Assembly: GCF_000808535.1 (NCBI RefSeq)
Contig: NZ_JWLV01000047.1
Coordinates: 62,001-126,000, forward strand
Direction: 5' to 3'
Source of the DNA: Vibrio sinaloensis
GTDB taxonomy: Bacteria; Pseudomonadota; Gammaproteobacteria; Enterobacterales; Vibrionaceae
DNA length: 64,000 bases
Shown here: piece after piece, positions 9,049 through 16,053 of the stretch
Numbering within the stretch: the first letter of the stretch is position 1
Layout: each line of letters starts with the position of its first letter
Notes under the pieces: generated by a model
The model's database searches: none
What the model was told of the DNA's origin: nothing
Seen by the model: only the letters and a program-made list of their open reading frames with translations
Made by a program: the position numbers and the translations under genes

Positions 9049-9852
9049 CTATTGAGATAACAGATTGATGTTTAAGCGTCGAACGTCGTCCCAGTCTTGG
9101 TCTTGAGCTGGGACGAAGCCCTTAATATTGAGCGTAGAGAGTTGTTCAAGGGTTACTGGGTCATTCTCGAGCTTGTAGAGAGCTTGGCTCACTTCTTGGC
9201 GCGTTTTCTCTGCGACCCTAGGGTGTACAGCGATAGCATGAGGCGTGTAACCCTCAGTGACATAAATAGGTGTCAGTTGATCGCGTGTCTCTGCAGGCAA
9301 GGAGTTGAATGTGCGGAAAATACCGCCTCCTGCTGGGTAGAATCCTTTAGCGACCGACAGATAAACAGAATCATGCGAAGAGACGTACTCGGGCTTAAAT
9401 GGAATATCAGATTGAGCAAGCGCCCCGCGGGTGAGGATGGAAGCCGCAAACGCTGCAGGAGAAGGAAACGCAAGAGTGGTGTTGGCCAGTTGTTCGATTG
9501 ACGTGATCCCGCTGTCTTTTCTTACAACGATGATCCCTTTAATGAGTTTGTCTTTGGCTTTAGCGACGGCAAGATACCCAGTTTGCTCACTGTAGACACT
9601 GTAATGATAGGGATTCATGTAGGCGAAGTCGTAGTCGCCTTGCTCTAGTCGCTTCTCGAAGGTTGGAATATCAGAGGCGGTACTAAAGACGATTTTGTGG
9701 CCGGTTTGCGCGCTGATGTGGTCTAAAATTGGCCCCCATTGCTGCGCCAATCGACTGGCCGATTGTTGTGGGACAATGCCAAAAGTGTACACTTTGGCGT
9801 AGCTATGCACACTGATTAAGCCTGCCAGTATGACTAGAATTATCCTTTTCAT
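9049..9852 (-). CDS. PhnD-like periplasmic substrate-binding protein, in the sypE position
   Basis: A 267-residue protein starting at the ATG at 9852 with AGGAG ahead of it. The first 19 residues (MKRIILVILAGLISVHSYA) are a signal peptide. The mature part reads YTFGIVPQQSASRLAQQWGPI and later DYDFAYMNPYHYSVY, RKDSGITSIEQL and FPSPAAFAASI, which are hallmarks of the phosphonate/phosphite-type PhnD (PF12974) binding proteins. No transporter permease or ATPase is nearby. The gene sits between sypD and the sensor kinase gene, where V. fischeri encodes the unrelated regulator SypE. I infer that it is a ligand-sensing partner for the periplasmic domain of SypF, in the manner of TorT-TorS; this is not shown by sequence. 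Confidence 0.78.
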   Translation of the reverse strand: MKRIILVILAGLISVHSYAKVYTFGIVPQQSASRLAQQWGPILDHISAQTGHKIVFSTASDIPTFEKRLEQGDYDFAYMNPYHYSVYSEQTGYLAVAKAKDKLIKGIIVVRKDSGITSIEQLANTTLAFPSPAAFAASILTRGALAQSDIPFKPEYVSSHDSVYLSVAKGFYPAGGGIFRTFNSLPAETRDQLTPIYVTEGYTPHAIAVHPRVAEKTRQEVSQALYKLENDPVTLEQLSTLNIKGFVPAQDQDWDDVRRLNINLLSQ

Positions 9853-9860
9853 CGTCGCTC

Positions 9861-10556
9861 CTAAGCCGAGTGTGCGAGTAAATCGTTGGCCAAAATTCGA
9901 TTGCATAACTTTTCTCTCCAGCGCTTGGGCAAAAATGTCAGGCGGTTGAGTTCTCTAACCATTTCTTGACCTAACGTCGCTTGATGTTGGAGATTAAGGA
10001 CGGAACCAAGCAATTGAATCGATGAGTGAGAAAGCAGCTCCGTTGCTTTGGAGAGTTGCCCCGAGGTGGTTTTCCCTCCCATGACCACCAAGATGGTATG
10101 ATCGCAGGCATTTGCTACGACTTGCGCTGGGATATTACTGCGATTGATCTGCAATAGCGGTGAGGTATCGCAAATGACCCGATCAAAATCATTGAGCCAA
10201 CTTTCAACATTGACAGAAAGTTGAGCAGGGTCTCGATAGCTTAATAACTCCGCTTGCTGGCTAGGAACCGGAAGCCCTGTAAAGAGTTGGTGAGACTCTT
10301 TGTGCTCAAGTAGTACGCCACATTGTGCATGGAGTGTGTTTGAAACCAACCCGGCAGATTCAAACGCCGGATGGAAGGTGTTCAAATCCACTATCAAGGT
10401 TTTCAATCCTGCGAGTAGGTAACGTTCCGCCAGTGCGGTTGCTACAGACGTGACGCCGTCACCTGATTGGCAAGCTGTAATACAGAGAGAACGGCTTTGG
10501 CTCATTTCTGCCGCCAAGTAGATTTGTTCAATTTCGCTGTGCGTTGCAGGAATCAT
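9861..10556 (-). CDS. sypD: SypD-like chain-length/CpsD-family ATPase with degenerate nucleotide site
   Basis: A 231-residue cytoplasmic protein of the CpsD/Wzc BY-kinase fold. The phosphate loop region reads CQSGDGVTSVA at residues 29-39, so Val35 stands where the family has the Walker A lysine (GEGKT/S). The A-prime motif is VDLNTFHP where family members have a second acidic residue and an arginine. The Walker B-like strand VICDTSPL is retained. There is no C-terminal tyrosine cluster. The protein may bind nucleotide weakly or act as a scaffold for the export machine and not as a tyrosine kinase. Its ATG overlaps the sypC stop by one base (TAATG), so it is translationally coupled. Confidence 0.75.
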   Translation of the reverse strand: MIPATHSEIEQIYLAAEMSQSRSLCITACQSGDGVTSVATALAERYLLAGLKTLIVDLNTFHPAFESAGLVSNTLHAQCGVLLEHKESHQLFTGLPVPSQQAELLSYRDPAQLSVNVESWLNDFDRVICDTSPLLQINRSNIPAQVVANACDHTILVVMGGKTTSGQLSKATELLSHSSIQLLGSVLNLQHQATLGQEMVRELNRLTFLPKRWREKLCNRILANDLLAHSA

Positions 10557-12655
10557 TACAATGCTCCTATCAGTACAATCGTGGTCGTCAGTCTTAGGAT
10601 GTCCTCAAGCCCAACACGTGCCTTCTCTAAGAAACTTTCGCCACGGTCAGGGACATAAATGGTGTCACCAGAGCGAAGTACAGGCAGTTGGTAGATATTG
10701 GCTGTTTTGCTGAACTCGATAAGATCAAAGGTACGAGCTTGACCTTGGCAGCAAGACATATTGACGATCGATATCTTCTCTAGGTAAGCGCGCTCAGCAG
10801 GGCCTCCCGCCTCTGCTAGCAAGTCCAAGATGGTCATGTTGTCATCGAAGACGTAACGGCCCGGTTTGTTGACGGCGCCAAGCACTCTTACGGTGGACTC
10901 TTTCGAGCGGTCGAGCCAAATCTTGTCTTTCTCAGGAATGTAGATGGTGTCGCCCATCGTCACGTTGGGTAGCAGGCTTTCGTCGCCAGTTTCAAAATAG
11001 AGCGACAGATTCAATCGGCTCACTTTCGAGTAACTCTTATCGCGATGAGTGATGCGAATGTTGTGGATGTCGGCGTCTTTGGTTGGGCCATCAGCCGCAG
11101 ACAAAATATCCAAAAAGTGCATGTCTTTAGTGAAGCGGTAGCGGCCTGGTGCGTTAACTTGGCCAAACACGTAGATTGACGCATCTGAGCTTTGGCGCAC
11201 CCACTGGGATTTGTTGTCCGACGGGTCTTGCGGAAGGTCGTGAATACGCACAATAGAGCCCGCTGAGATTTGAGGAAGTTCGGCAGGGCGAGCGCCGTTG
11301 AGGATAAACTCATCTAAGTTGAACACTTCCATGCGTCCGGCTTGTGTTACGACCTCGATCTTTGATGTATCAGCTCGCAGTGTTGGCCCGCCAACGTGAG
11401 AGAGCAGGTCAATCAGGTTCATTTCATCAGACCATTCAATGCGCCCCGGACGAACCACTTCTCCCATCACACTAACGGCGCGGTCTGGTGCGATTTTTAG
11501 CCATGACTTCTCGTTCATGTCCGTTTTCTCAGGAACAAAAATCGCATCACCCGCTTCAATTTTCGGCGGACTACGACGTGAGAGCCCTTCGGTGAAGGCC
11601 GTCAAATCAAACTTCACAACTTGGCCGTTAGCCTTGATCAAACGAATCTGGCGAGATTCTGCAAATCGAGTAGGGCCGCCAGCATTGGCCAAAATATCCA
11701 TGAATGACGCATTGCGTTTACCTTCATAAGCGCCGGGGCGAGCAACTTCACCCATGATGTAAATGACATTTGCCCCAGCTTTGATTTCGTCTTCTTGTTT
11801 CGGCACAAAGATGGTCGCACCGGGCTTCAAAGTCGGAAGCAATGACACGTCACCGCTGTCAAGGTAGGTTTTAAGGTTGAAAAGCTGTGGCGCATTGTTG
11901 GTGATGACGCGAATTTGCTCGACGGAAGCGTAGCGGGTCACACCTCCGGCACGCATGAGAATATCGACCAAGTCAGTATTGGCTTTATAACTGTATGAGC
12001 CTGGCGCATTCACTTCGCCAAATACTTTAATCGCTGTGCGTCCATCTGCGCTGTCGCCTGCATCGGCCAGTTTACTTGAGTCAAATTCTTGCTCGATGTT
12101 GCCCACCAAAGGAGAGGTCGGGACGAAAATGGTATCGAGAGAGTTGAGTTGAGGAAGGATGGTTTCATCACCCGAATCAAGAAAAGATTTGTAATTGAAG
12201 GTGATCTTTTCTTTGCCTCGCTTGATTAGCAGATTGTTTAACTGCGCGCCCGGACGGATCCCGCCTGCGGCATGTAAGGCCATTTGCACATCGGCGCTTT
12301 TCGTTAAGGTATATTCACCCGGAGAATTGACATAGCCTTGCACAGAAATGAGAATTTGCTGTTCAGCAACGAAAACAGAAGCGGAAGAAAGATCTCGATA
12401 GACTTTTTCCAACGCATCTAACACGGTTCGCTCGAGTTGTGCTTCGGTATATCCAGCGACAAACAAGGTCCCCACTTCAGGTAAGGTAATGCGCCCGCGT
12501 TTGTCGACTTGAAATCCTTTGTTGAGCGACGCTTCTCCTGGTAGATCAACTTGGATGAGGTCACCCACTTGAACGCGCACTGTTTCTTCTGCGTGCGAGT
12601 TCGGTAACCCGATGACCACTAACAGCGCGATGAGAATGAGCTTAGTCCATGGCAT
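10556..12655 (-). CDS. sypC: SypC-like polysaccharide export protein with six SLBB repeats
   Basis: A 699-residue secreted protein. It has a signal peptide ending near PNSHA, a Poly_export domain (VQVGDLIQVDLPGEA and GRITLPEVG, about residues 25-110), then six SLBB repeats, each opening with a V-x-G-x-V-x-x-PG-x-Y unit and carrying the AGG turn, and a hydrophobic C-terminal segment. Wza-type export proteins normally have two or three SLBB units and a lipid-modified cysteine; this one has six and no lipobox. The ATG at 12655 overlaps the sypB stop and follows AAGGAGG. It should form the periplasmic/outer membrane exit route for the Syp polysaccharide. Confidence 0.85.
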   Translation of the reverse strand: MPWTKLILIALLVVIGLPNSHAEETVRVQVGDLIQVDLPGEASLNKGFQVDKRGRITLPEVGTLFVAGYTEAQLERTVLDALEKVYRDLSSASVFVAEQQILISVQGYVNSPGEYTLTKSADVQMALHAAGGIRPGAQLNNLLIKRGKEKITFNYKSFLDSGDETILPQLNSLDTIFVPTSPLVGNIEQEFDSSKLADAGDSADGRTAIKVFGEVNAPGSYSYKANTDLVDILMRAGGVTRYASVEQIRVITNNAPQLFNLKTYLDSGDVSLLPTLKPGATIFVPKQEDEIKAGANVIYIMGEVARPGAYEGKRNASFMDILANAGGPTRFAESRQIRLIKANGQVVKFDLTAFTEGLSRRSPPKIEAGDAIFVPEKTDMNEKSWLKIAPDRAVSVMGEVVRPGRIEWSDEMNLIDLLSHVGGPTLRADTSKIEVVTQAGRMEVFNLDEFILNGARPAELPQISAGSIVRIHDLPQDPSDNKSQWVRQSSDASIYVFGQVNAPGRYRFTKDMHFLDILSAADGPTKDADIHNIRITHRDKSYSKVSRLNLSLYFETGDESLLPNVTMGDTIYIPEKDKIWLDRSKESTVRVLGAVNKPGRYVFDDNMTILDLLAEAGGPAERAYLEKISIVNMSCCQGQARTFDLIEFSKTANIYQLPVLRSGDTIYVPDRGESFLEKARVGLEDILRLTTTIVLIGAL

Positions 12656-13478
12656 GGTAACCTCCTTGAAGCGGCAGGTCTTTTTCTTGGGTATCAATAA
12701 CTTCGATGCTTACTCTGCGGTTGGTCAGTTTAACGCCCTCTGAATTGCCTTCGTGCAACGGCAGCGTATCTCCAACAGAGTGAGTCGCGATTCGGGTTGG
12801 CGCTAGGCCAAATATAGAGAGGTAGCGCTTAACTTGTTGAGCTCTTTCCAACGCTAGCTTTTCGTTGTACGCCACGTCGCCTACGGAGTCAGCATGGCCG
12901 GTCACTTTTAAATTCAAGCTTGGGTGGTCTGCGAGCATATTCGCCGCTTTAGCCAAATGCCCCATGTATTTCGGGTTCACTTCAGAGGAGTTAAAGGCGA
13001 ACTGATTGTCCACGTTGAGCAGATTAAACAGCTCATCAATCACCGCTAAACGTTGATGGAAAGCACCTTCGTCCATCGGAGGGACACACTTGGTTTGTGA
13101 TGTGACGTAGTCAAGCTGCAGTTCGAGCTCGTTGAGGCGCTTTCTTTGAATCACAATATCGTTGGCAGCATCAAGAAGAAGCCCTCCCTCAAGCTCGCGA
13201 GCGATGCGGTTTTGCTTTTCGATTGCTTGCACGACCGCGGCAGGGAAACACCAGCGAGCGCCTTCTCGGATCAGAGAGTCAAGATGAAGTTTAGTGAGTT
13301 GCCAGTCAAAGCGTAGACCGTGTTCAGGGCCTAGCGGCTCGTCTGGCATCACAGGAGTGAACTTCGATTGAATGTAATTTTCTGCGAGACCGCCCTGGCT
13401 TTGTTGCGGGTAACTGGTACACCCGACAACGCTCGCAATAGATACAGCTAGGGCTATGTATTTGATGTAAGAAACCAT
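12642..13478 (-). CDS. sypB: SypB-like OmpA-family lipoprotein
   Basis: A 278-residue protein. The signal peptide ends in the lipobox SVVGC (lipid-modified Cys20). The middle (about 90-150) is predicted helical. The C-terminal half is an OmpA/MotB peptidoglycan-binding domain: FAFNSSEVNPKYMGHL, VTGHADSVGD, NEKLALERAQQVKRYL and TRIATHSVGDTLPL. It would anchor the exporter to the cell wall. It is second in the operon, 24 bases after sypA, and overlaps sypC by 14 bases. V. fischeri SypB is also an OmpA-domain protein. Confidence 0.85.
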   Translation of the reverse strand: MVSYIKYIALAVSIASVVGCTSYPQQSQGGLAENYIQSKFTPVMPDEPLGPEHGLRFDWQLTKLHLDSLIREGARWCFPAAVVQAIEKQNRIARELEGGLLLDAANDIVIQRKRLNELELQLDYVTSQTKCVPPMDEGAFHQRLAVIDELFNLLNVDNQFAFNSSEVNPKYMGHLAKAANMLADHPSLNLKVTGHADSVGDVAYNEKLALERAQQVKRYLSIFGLAPTRIATHSVGDTLPLHEGNSEGVKLTNRRVSIEVIDTQEKDLPLQGGYHAMD

Positions 13479-13502
13479 GCCAACTTCCTTTGTTTTATTA
13501 TT

Positions 13503-13823
13503 TTAGTGTTTGCTTGAGTTCACCGGAATCGCTTGATCGATTCTCAGTAAGTTCATAATTTCCAGTGGTTGACCGGAAACGTTCTCTAAACGCATGCCAC
13601 GTTGGCGTTCGATCAATCGTTTGTATAAGTAAACAATGGCACCGACTCCCGAAGAGTCCAGAAATTGCACTTGGCTAAAGTCGATTTCGATCTCGCGATC
13701 ACTTTTGTCTGCAATGATTTCATCGATATGGGGCTGGGCACTGCGGCTACCGGCAGCATCTAAATTTCCGTTGATGACAAGAGTAAGAACAGTGTCGCTT
13801 GCTTCAATTTTACGTAGTTCCAT
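13503..13823 (-). CDS. sypA: SypA-like STAS-domain protein (anti-sigma antagonist fold)
   Basis: A 106-residue single STAS domain of the SpoIIAA type. The key loop VQFLDSSGVGAIVYL holds Asp56-Ser57-Ser58, including the serine that such proteins use for reversible phosphorylation. In V. fischeri SypA is switched by the kinase/phosphatase SypE acting on this serine, and unphosphorylated SypA promotes biofilm formation. Here the serine is kept although the locus has no SypE-like gene. The start ATG follows AAGGAG by eight bases. It is the first gene of the locus and lies downstream of a sigma-54 promoter and two SypG-type enhancers. Confidence 0.87.
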   Translation of the reverse strand: MELRKIEASDTVLTLVINGNLDAAGSRSAQPHIDEIIADKSDREIEIDFSQVQFLDSSGVGAIVYLYKRLIERQRGMRLENVSGQPLEIMNLLRIDQAIPVNSSKH

Positions 13824-13856
13824 GATGCTATCTCCTTGTTGGGTTGATATCTAAAA

Positions 13857-13872
13857 AGCAGAATACGTGCCA
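13857..13872 (-). promoter_or_regulatory. Sigma-54 promoter in front of sypA
   Basis: The minus strand reads TGGCACGTATTCTGCT: perfect -24 element, and a -12 element with the invariant GC at the right offset (one T to C change before it). The predicted start is about 20 bases ahead of the sypA ATG at 13823. A one-mismatch IHF-like sequence lies at 13890-13902, between promoter and enhancers. Confidence 0.82.
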
Positions 13873-13920
13873 AAAATTAAAGCCTTAATATTCAATAGCT
13901 TAATATTATTTACTTGTGGC

Positions 13921-13935
13921 TTCTCAAATTGAGAA
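13921..13935. promoter_or_regulatory. SypG enhancer, copy 1
   Basis: TTCTCAAATTGAGAA matches every defined position of the enhancer pattern TTCTCANNNTGMDWN known for V. fischeri SypG (quoted from memory). It is a near-perfect palindrome, about 50 bases upstream of the sypA -24 element. Confidence 0.8.
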
Positions 13936-13943
13936 CGGCGTTT

Positions 13944-13958
13944 TTCTCAATTTGATAG
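13944..13958 (+). promoter_or_regulatory. SypG enhancer, copy 2
   Basis: TTCTCAATTTGATAG again matches the SypG enhancer pattern at all defined positions. Its centre is 23 bases from that of copy 1, about two helical turns, so two dimers could sit on the same face. The remaining sequence up to the ligase gene at 14107 shows no other clear element. Confidence 0.75.
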
Positions 13959-14106
13959 CCAGTTTTTGTGAATAGGAAAATGTGTAATTGATAGAGAACG
14001 TTTTATTTAACTAACTAGATCTAGCTCGTAATGATGAAAGGGACAGATTGAAGCGTAGTAAACAGGCAACGCAAAATGGCCCGGTCACAATCAACGAGCG
14101 TTACTC

Positions 14107-14958
14107 ATGAACTATCAACTCACGAGCCTTGCTGCTTCAGTCCTTATCGCCTTGTCTATGTCAGCAAATGCTGCGAATGTCGATGACTTTCTTGTCGCGG
14201 TGCCGCTAGCACACAGTTACGATCAAAAAATCGAGGTGTCAGAATATTGGAAAAGCGAGAAGCTTGATGGCATAAGAGCGATTTGGACGGGTAAGCGCCT
14301 CGTTACACGCAACGGGAACCCAATACATGCGCCCGACTGGTTTGTAGAACCGCTTCCTCCATATCCTCTTGAGGGAGAACTGTGGGCAGGAAGAGGTAAC
14401 TTTCATCTGGTTCAACAAACCGTGTTAGACACCAAACCAACGGACGCGGCGTGGCGTAAAATCGATTACATGTTGTTTGATATGCCGGAGGCCGCCGGAG
14501 ACTACCAGAAGCGATACCACAACGTGATCTACTTTACCCGAGCCAGCAAGCGAGACCACATTAAGTATATTGAGCACACTCCAATAAAAAGTGAAACCGA
14601 GTTGTTCGGCTATTTAGATACTATAGATAGTGCAAAGGGAGAGGGGGTGATGCTGCGGAAAATCACCAGTCGCTATCAAGCTGGCCGAAGCAACGATCTT
14701 TTGAAGTTAAAGAAACACCAAGATGCAGAAGCTCGAGTGGTTGGATACAAAGTTGGCCGAGGCAAGTACCATGGGCTGATGGGCGCTTTGCTCGTTCAAC
14801 TGAACTCGGGGATCAAATTCTACATTGGCAGTGGGTTTAGTGACATTCAACGAAAAGATCCCCCTGAGTTAGGTTCGGTGATTACCTTTCGCTACAACGG
14901 CTATACGCAAAATGGTGTCCCCAAGTTTGCTCGGTTTGTGCGAGAGCGTGTCGAATGA
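14107..14958 (+). CDS. ligE: Periplasmic ATP-dependent DNA ligase (Lig E type)
   Basis: A 283-residue minimal DNA ligase with a signal peptide cut after SMSANA (about residue 22). Nucleotidyltransferase motifs are all visible: motif I EKLDGIR with Lys52 as the adenylated residue, EGEL as motif III, GEGVMLR as motif IV and DLLKLKK as motif V; an OB domain follows to the end. It lacks any extra DNA-binding or clamp domain. This family of small exported ligases is known from Vibrio, Neisseria, Haemophilus and relatives and is thought to act on DNA in the periplasm, possibly during uptake. It is transcribed away from the syp locus and ends four bases from the convergent lipoprotein gene. Confidence 0.9.
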   Translation: MNYQLTSLAASVLIALSMSANAANVDDFLVAVPLAHSYDQKIEVSEYWKSEKLDGIRAIWTGKRLVTRNGNPIHAPDWFVEPLPPYPLEGELWAGRGNFHLVQQTVLDTKPTDAAWRKIDYMLFDMPEAAGDYQKRYHNVIYFTRASKRDHIKYIEHTPIKSETELFGYLDTIDSAKGEGVMLRKITSRYQAGRSNDLLKLKKHQDAEARVVGYKVGRGKYHGLMGALLVQLNSGIKFYIGSGFSDIQRKDPPELGSVITFRYNGYTQNGVPKFARFVRERVE

Positions 14959-14961
14959 CCT

Positions 14962-15960
14962 CTAGTTGCGCGTTGGTGATGCGCCGCAGCGTTTAAACAG
15001 CGTTTTCCAGTAATTGACGTGATCGGCGATGGCCTGCCTAAACTCTGTATGAAGCGTATCAATGGGGTAGGTGTAATCAGCGTTGGCATTGCGAACAAAA
15101 TCGAGTTGCGGTGAAACTTGAAGGTACAGACGATCGAGTTTGGCGAAGTAGGGCTGCAACTGTTCAACGTAGTAAAGCTGAAAGACATTTCGCAGTGTTT
15201 TGAACCTTGTGTCATTTCTTCCGACGCCACACACTATGACAGCGTCATACTGTTCGAGTTGTTGAGTAATCGCTGCTAGCTTGGACGAGGCATTTTGCAT
15301 CGAATAACTCAAAGAGCCGACCAGCGGTTGTTTTTCTATCACTTCTTGATAGTCGGTTAGTACAGTGTCCCTGCTTTCAACTTGGGAACGTGAGATCGCT
15401 TGGTGGGTTTTTGAAACCGCTTGTAGCCCTTGTTTTAACTCAGCAGAAAGTGACGACATGTCTGTCGCTACCCAGTTGCTGCCATTAAGTTGCGCGCGCA
15501 TTTCTTGGCTGACAAAAACAAGATTATTGAAATGATCTGGCAGTTGACGCCGTTTTGCATCAAGAACCACTTTTAGCTCTGCTTTCATTTCTTCAGAAAT
15601 CTCAGGCGAAGCCAGACAACGCGAGAGGCCAGCGACGAGCTGAGTTTGGTAGTCGAGATTACGAAAAGCGTCTTGTACTTTCCCCAATATGGAGTTTTTC
15701 TCCGCGATCAAGTTGAAGAGATCGCATTTCCTCAACTCATAGCTGTCTAAAAATCCGAATGGAATGTCTGGGGCCTCCATCATCAATTGTCGCTTCTCGG
15801 GTAAGGCAACGAGAGCATTGTCAGGCAGTGTTATGTCAGGCGATTGCTGCACGTTTGAGATACGACTGGTATAGGTTGAGAAACTCGCGTCAACAGGGTG
15901 TTGATTCCACCAACATCCAGAAATAAAGACGGTGCCCAAAACAGTCACAACCCAACGCAT
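14962..15960 (-). CDS. DUF3080-type lipoprotein of unknown function
   Basis: A 332-residue protein with a lipoprotein signal (GTVFISGC, Cys16). The rest is soluble and mostly helical, with a conserved-looking VALPEKRQLMMEAPDI and LLRKCDLF-like region near residue 50-85 and a VCGVGRNDTRFKTLRNVFQLYYVEQLQPY segment near residue 245-275. I recognise it as the DUF3080 family, which is often encoded beside norM and the riboflavin synthase gene in vibrios. Function is not known. The start follows GAGG at a proper distance. It lies downstream of norM on the same strand, separated by a terminator. Confidence 0.65.
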   Translation of the reverse strand: MRWVVTVLGTVFISGCWWNQHPVDASFSTYTSRISNVQQSPDITLPDNALVALPEKRQLMMEAPDIPFGFLDSYELRKCDLFNLIAEKNSILGKVQDAFRNLDYQTQLVAGLSRCLASPEISEEMKAELKVVLDAKRRQLPDHFNNLVFVSQEMRAQLNGSNWVATDMSSLSAELKQGLQAVSKTHQAISRSQVESRDTVLTDYQEVIEKQPLVGSLSYSMQNASSKLAAITQQLEQYDAVIVCGVGRNDTRFKTLRNVFQLYYVEQLQPYFAKLDRLYLQVSPQLDFVRNANADYTYPIDTLHTEFRQAIADHVNYWKTLFKRCGASPTRN

Positions 15961-16008
15961 AAAAAACCTCGATACAATTCACCTTCTCGAAATCATACGC
16001 GTATAGAT

Positions 16009-16038
16009 AAAAAAAAGGCCAGTTTAAACTGACCTTTA
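16009..16038 (-). terminator. Terminator after norM
   Basis: A near-perfect inverted repeat (AAAGGTCAGTTT / AAACTGGCCTTT read on the minus strand, one mismatch) followed by a run of eight Ts. It closes norM and would shield the DUF3080 gene. Confidence 0.75.
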
Positions 16039-16053
16039 AAAGCAAATTAGGGT

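Noticed and set aside
10600..12400. Tandem DNA repeats or CRISPR-like array
   Set aside because: The repetition is at protein level (SLBB units of about 90-100 codons) with diverged DNA; there are no constant repeats with spacers.
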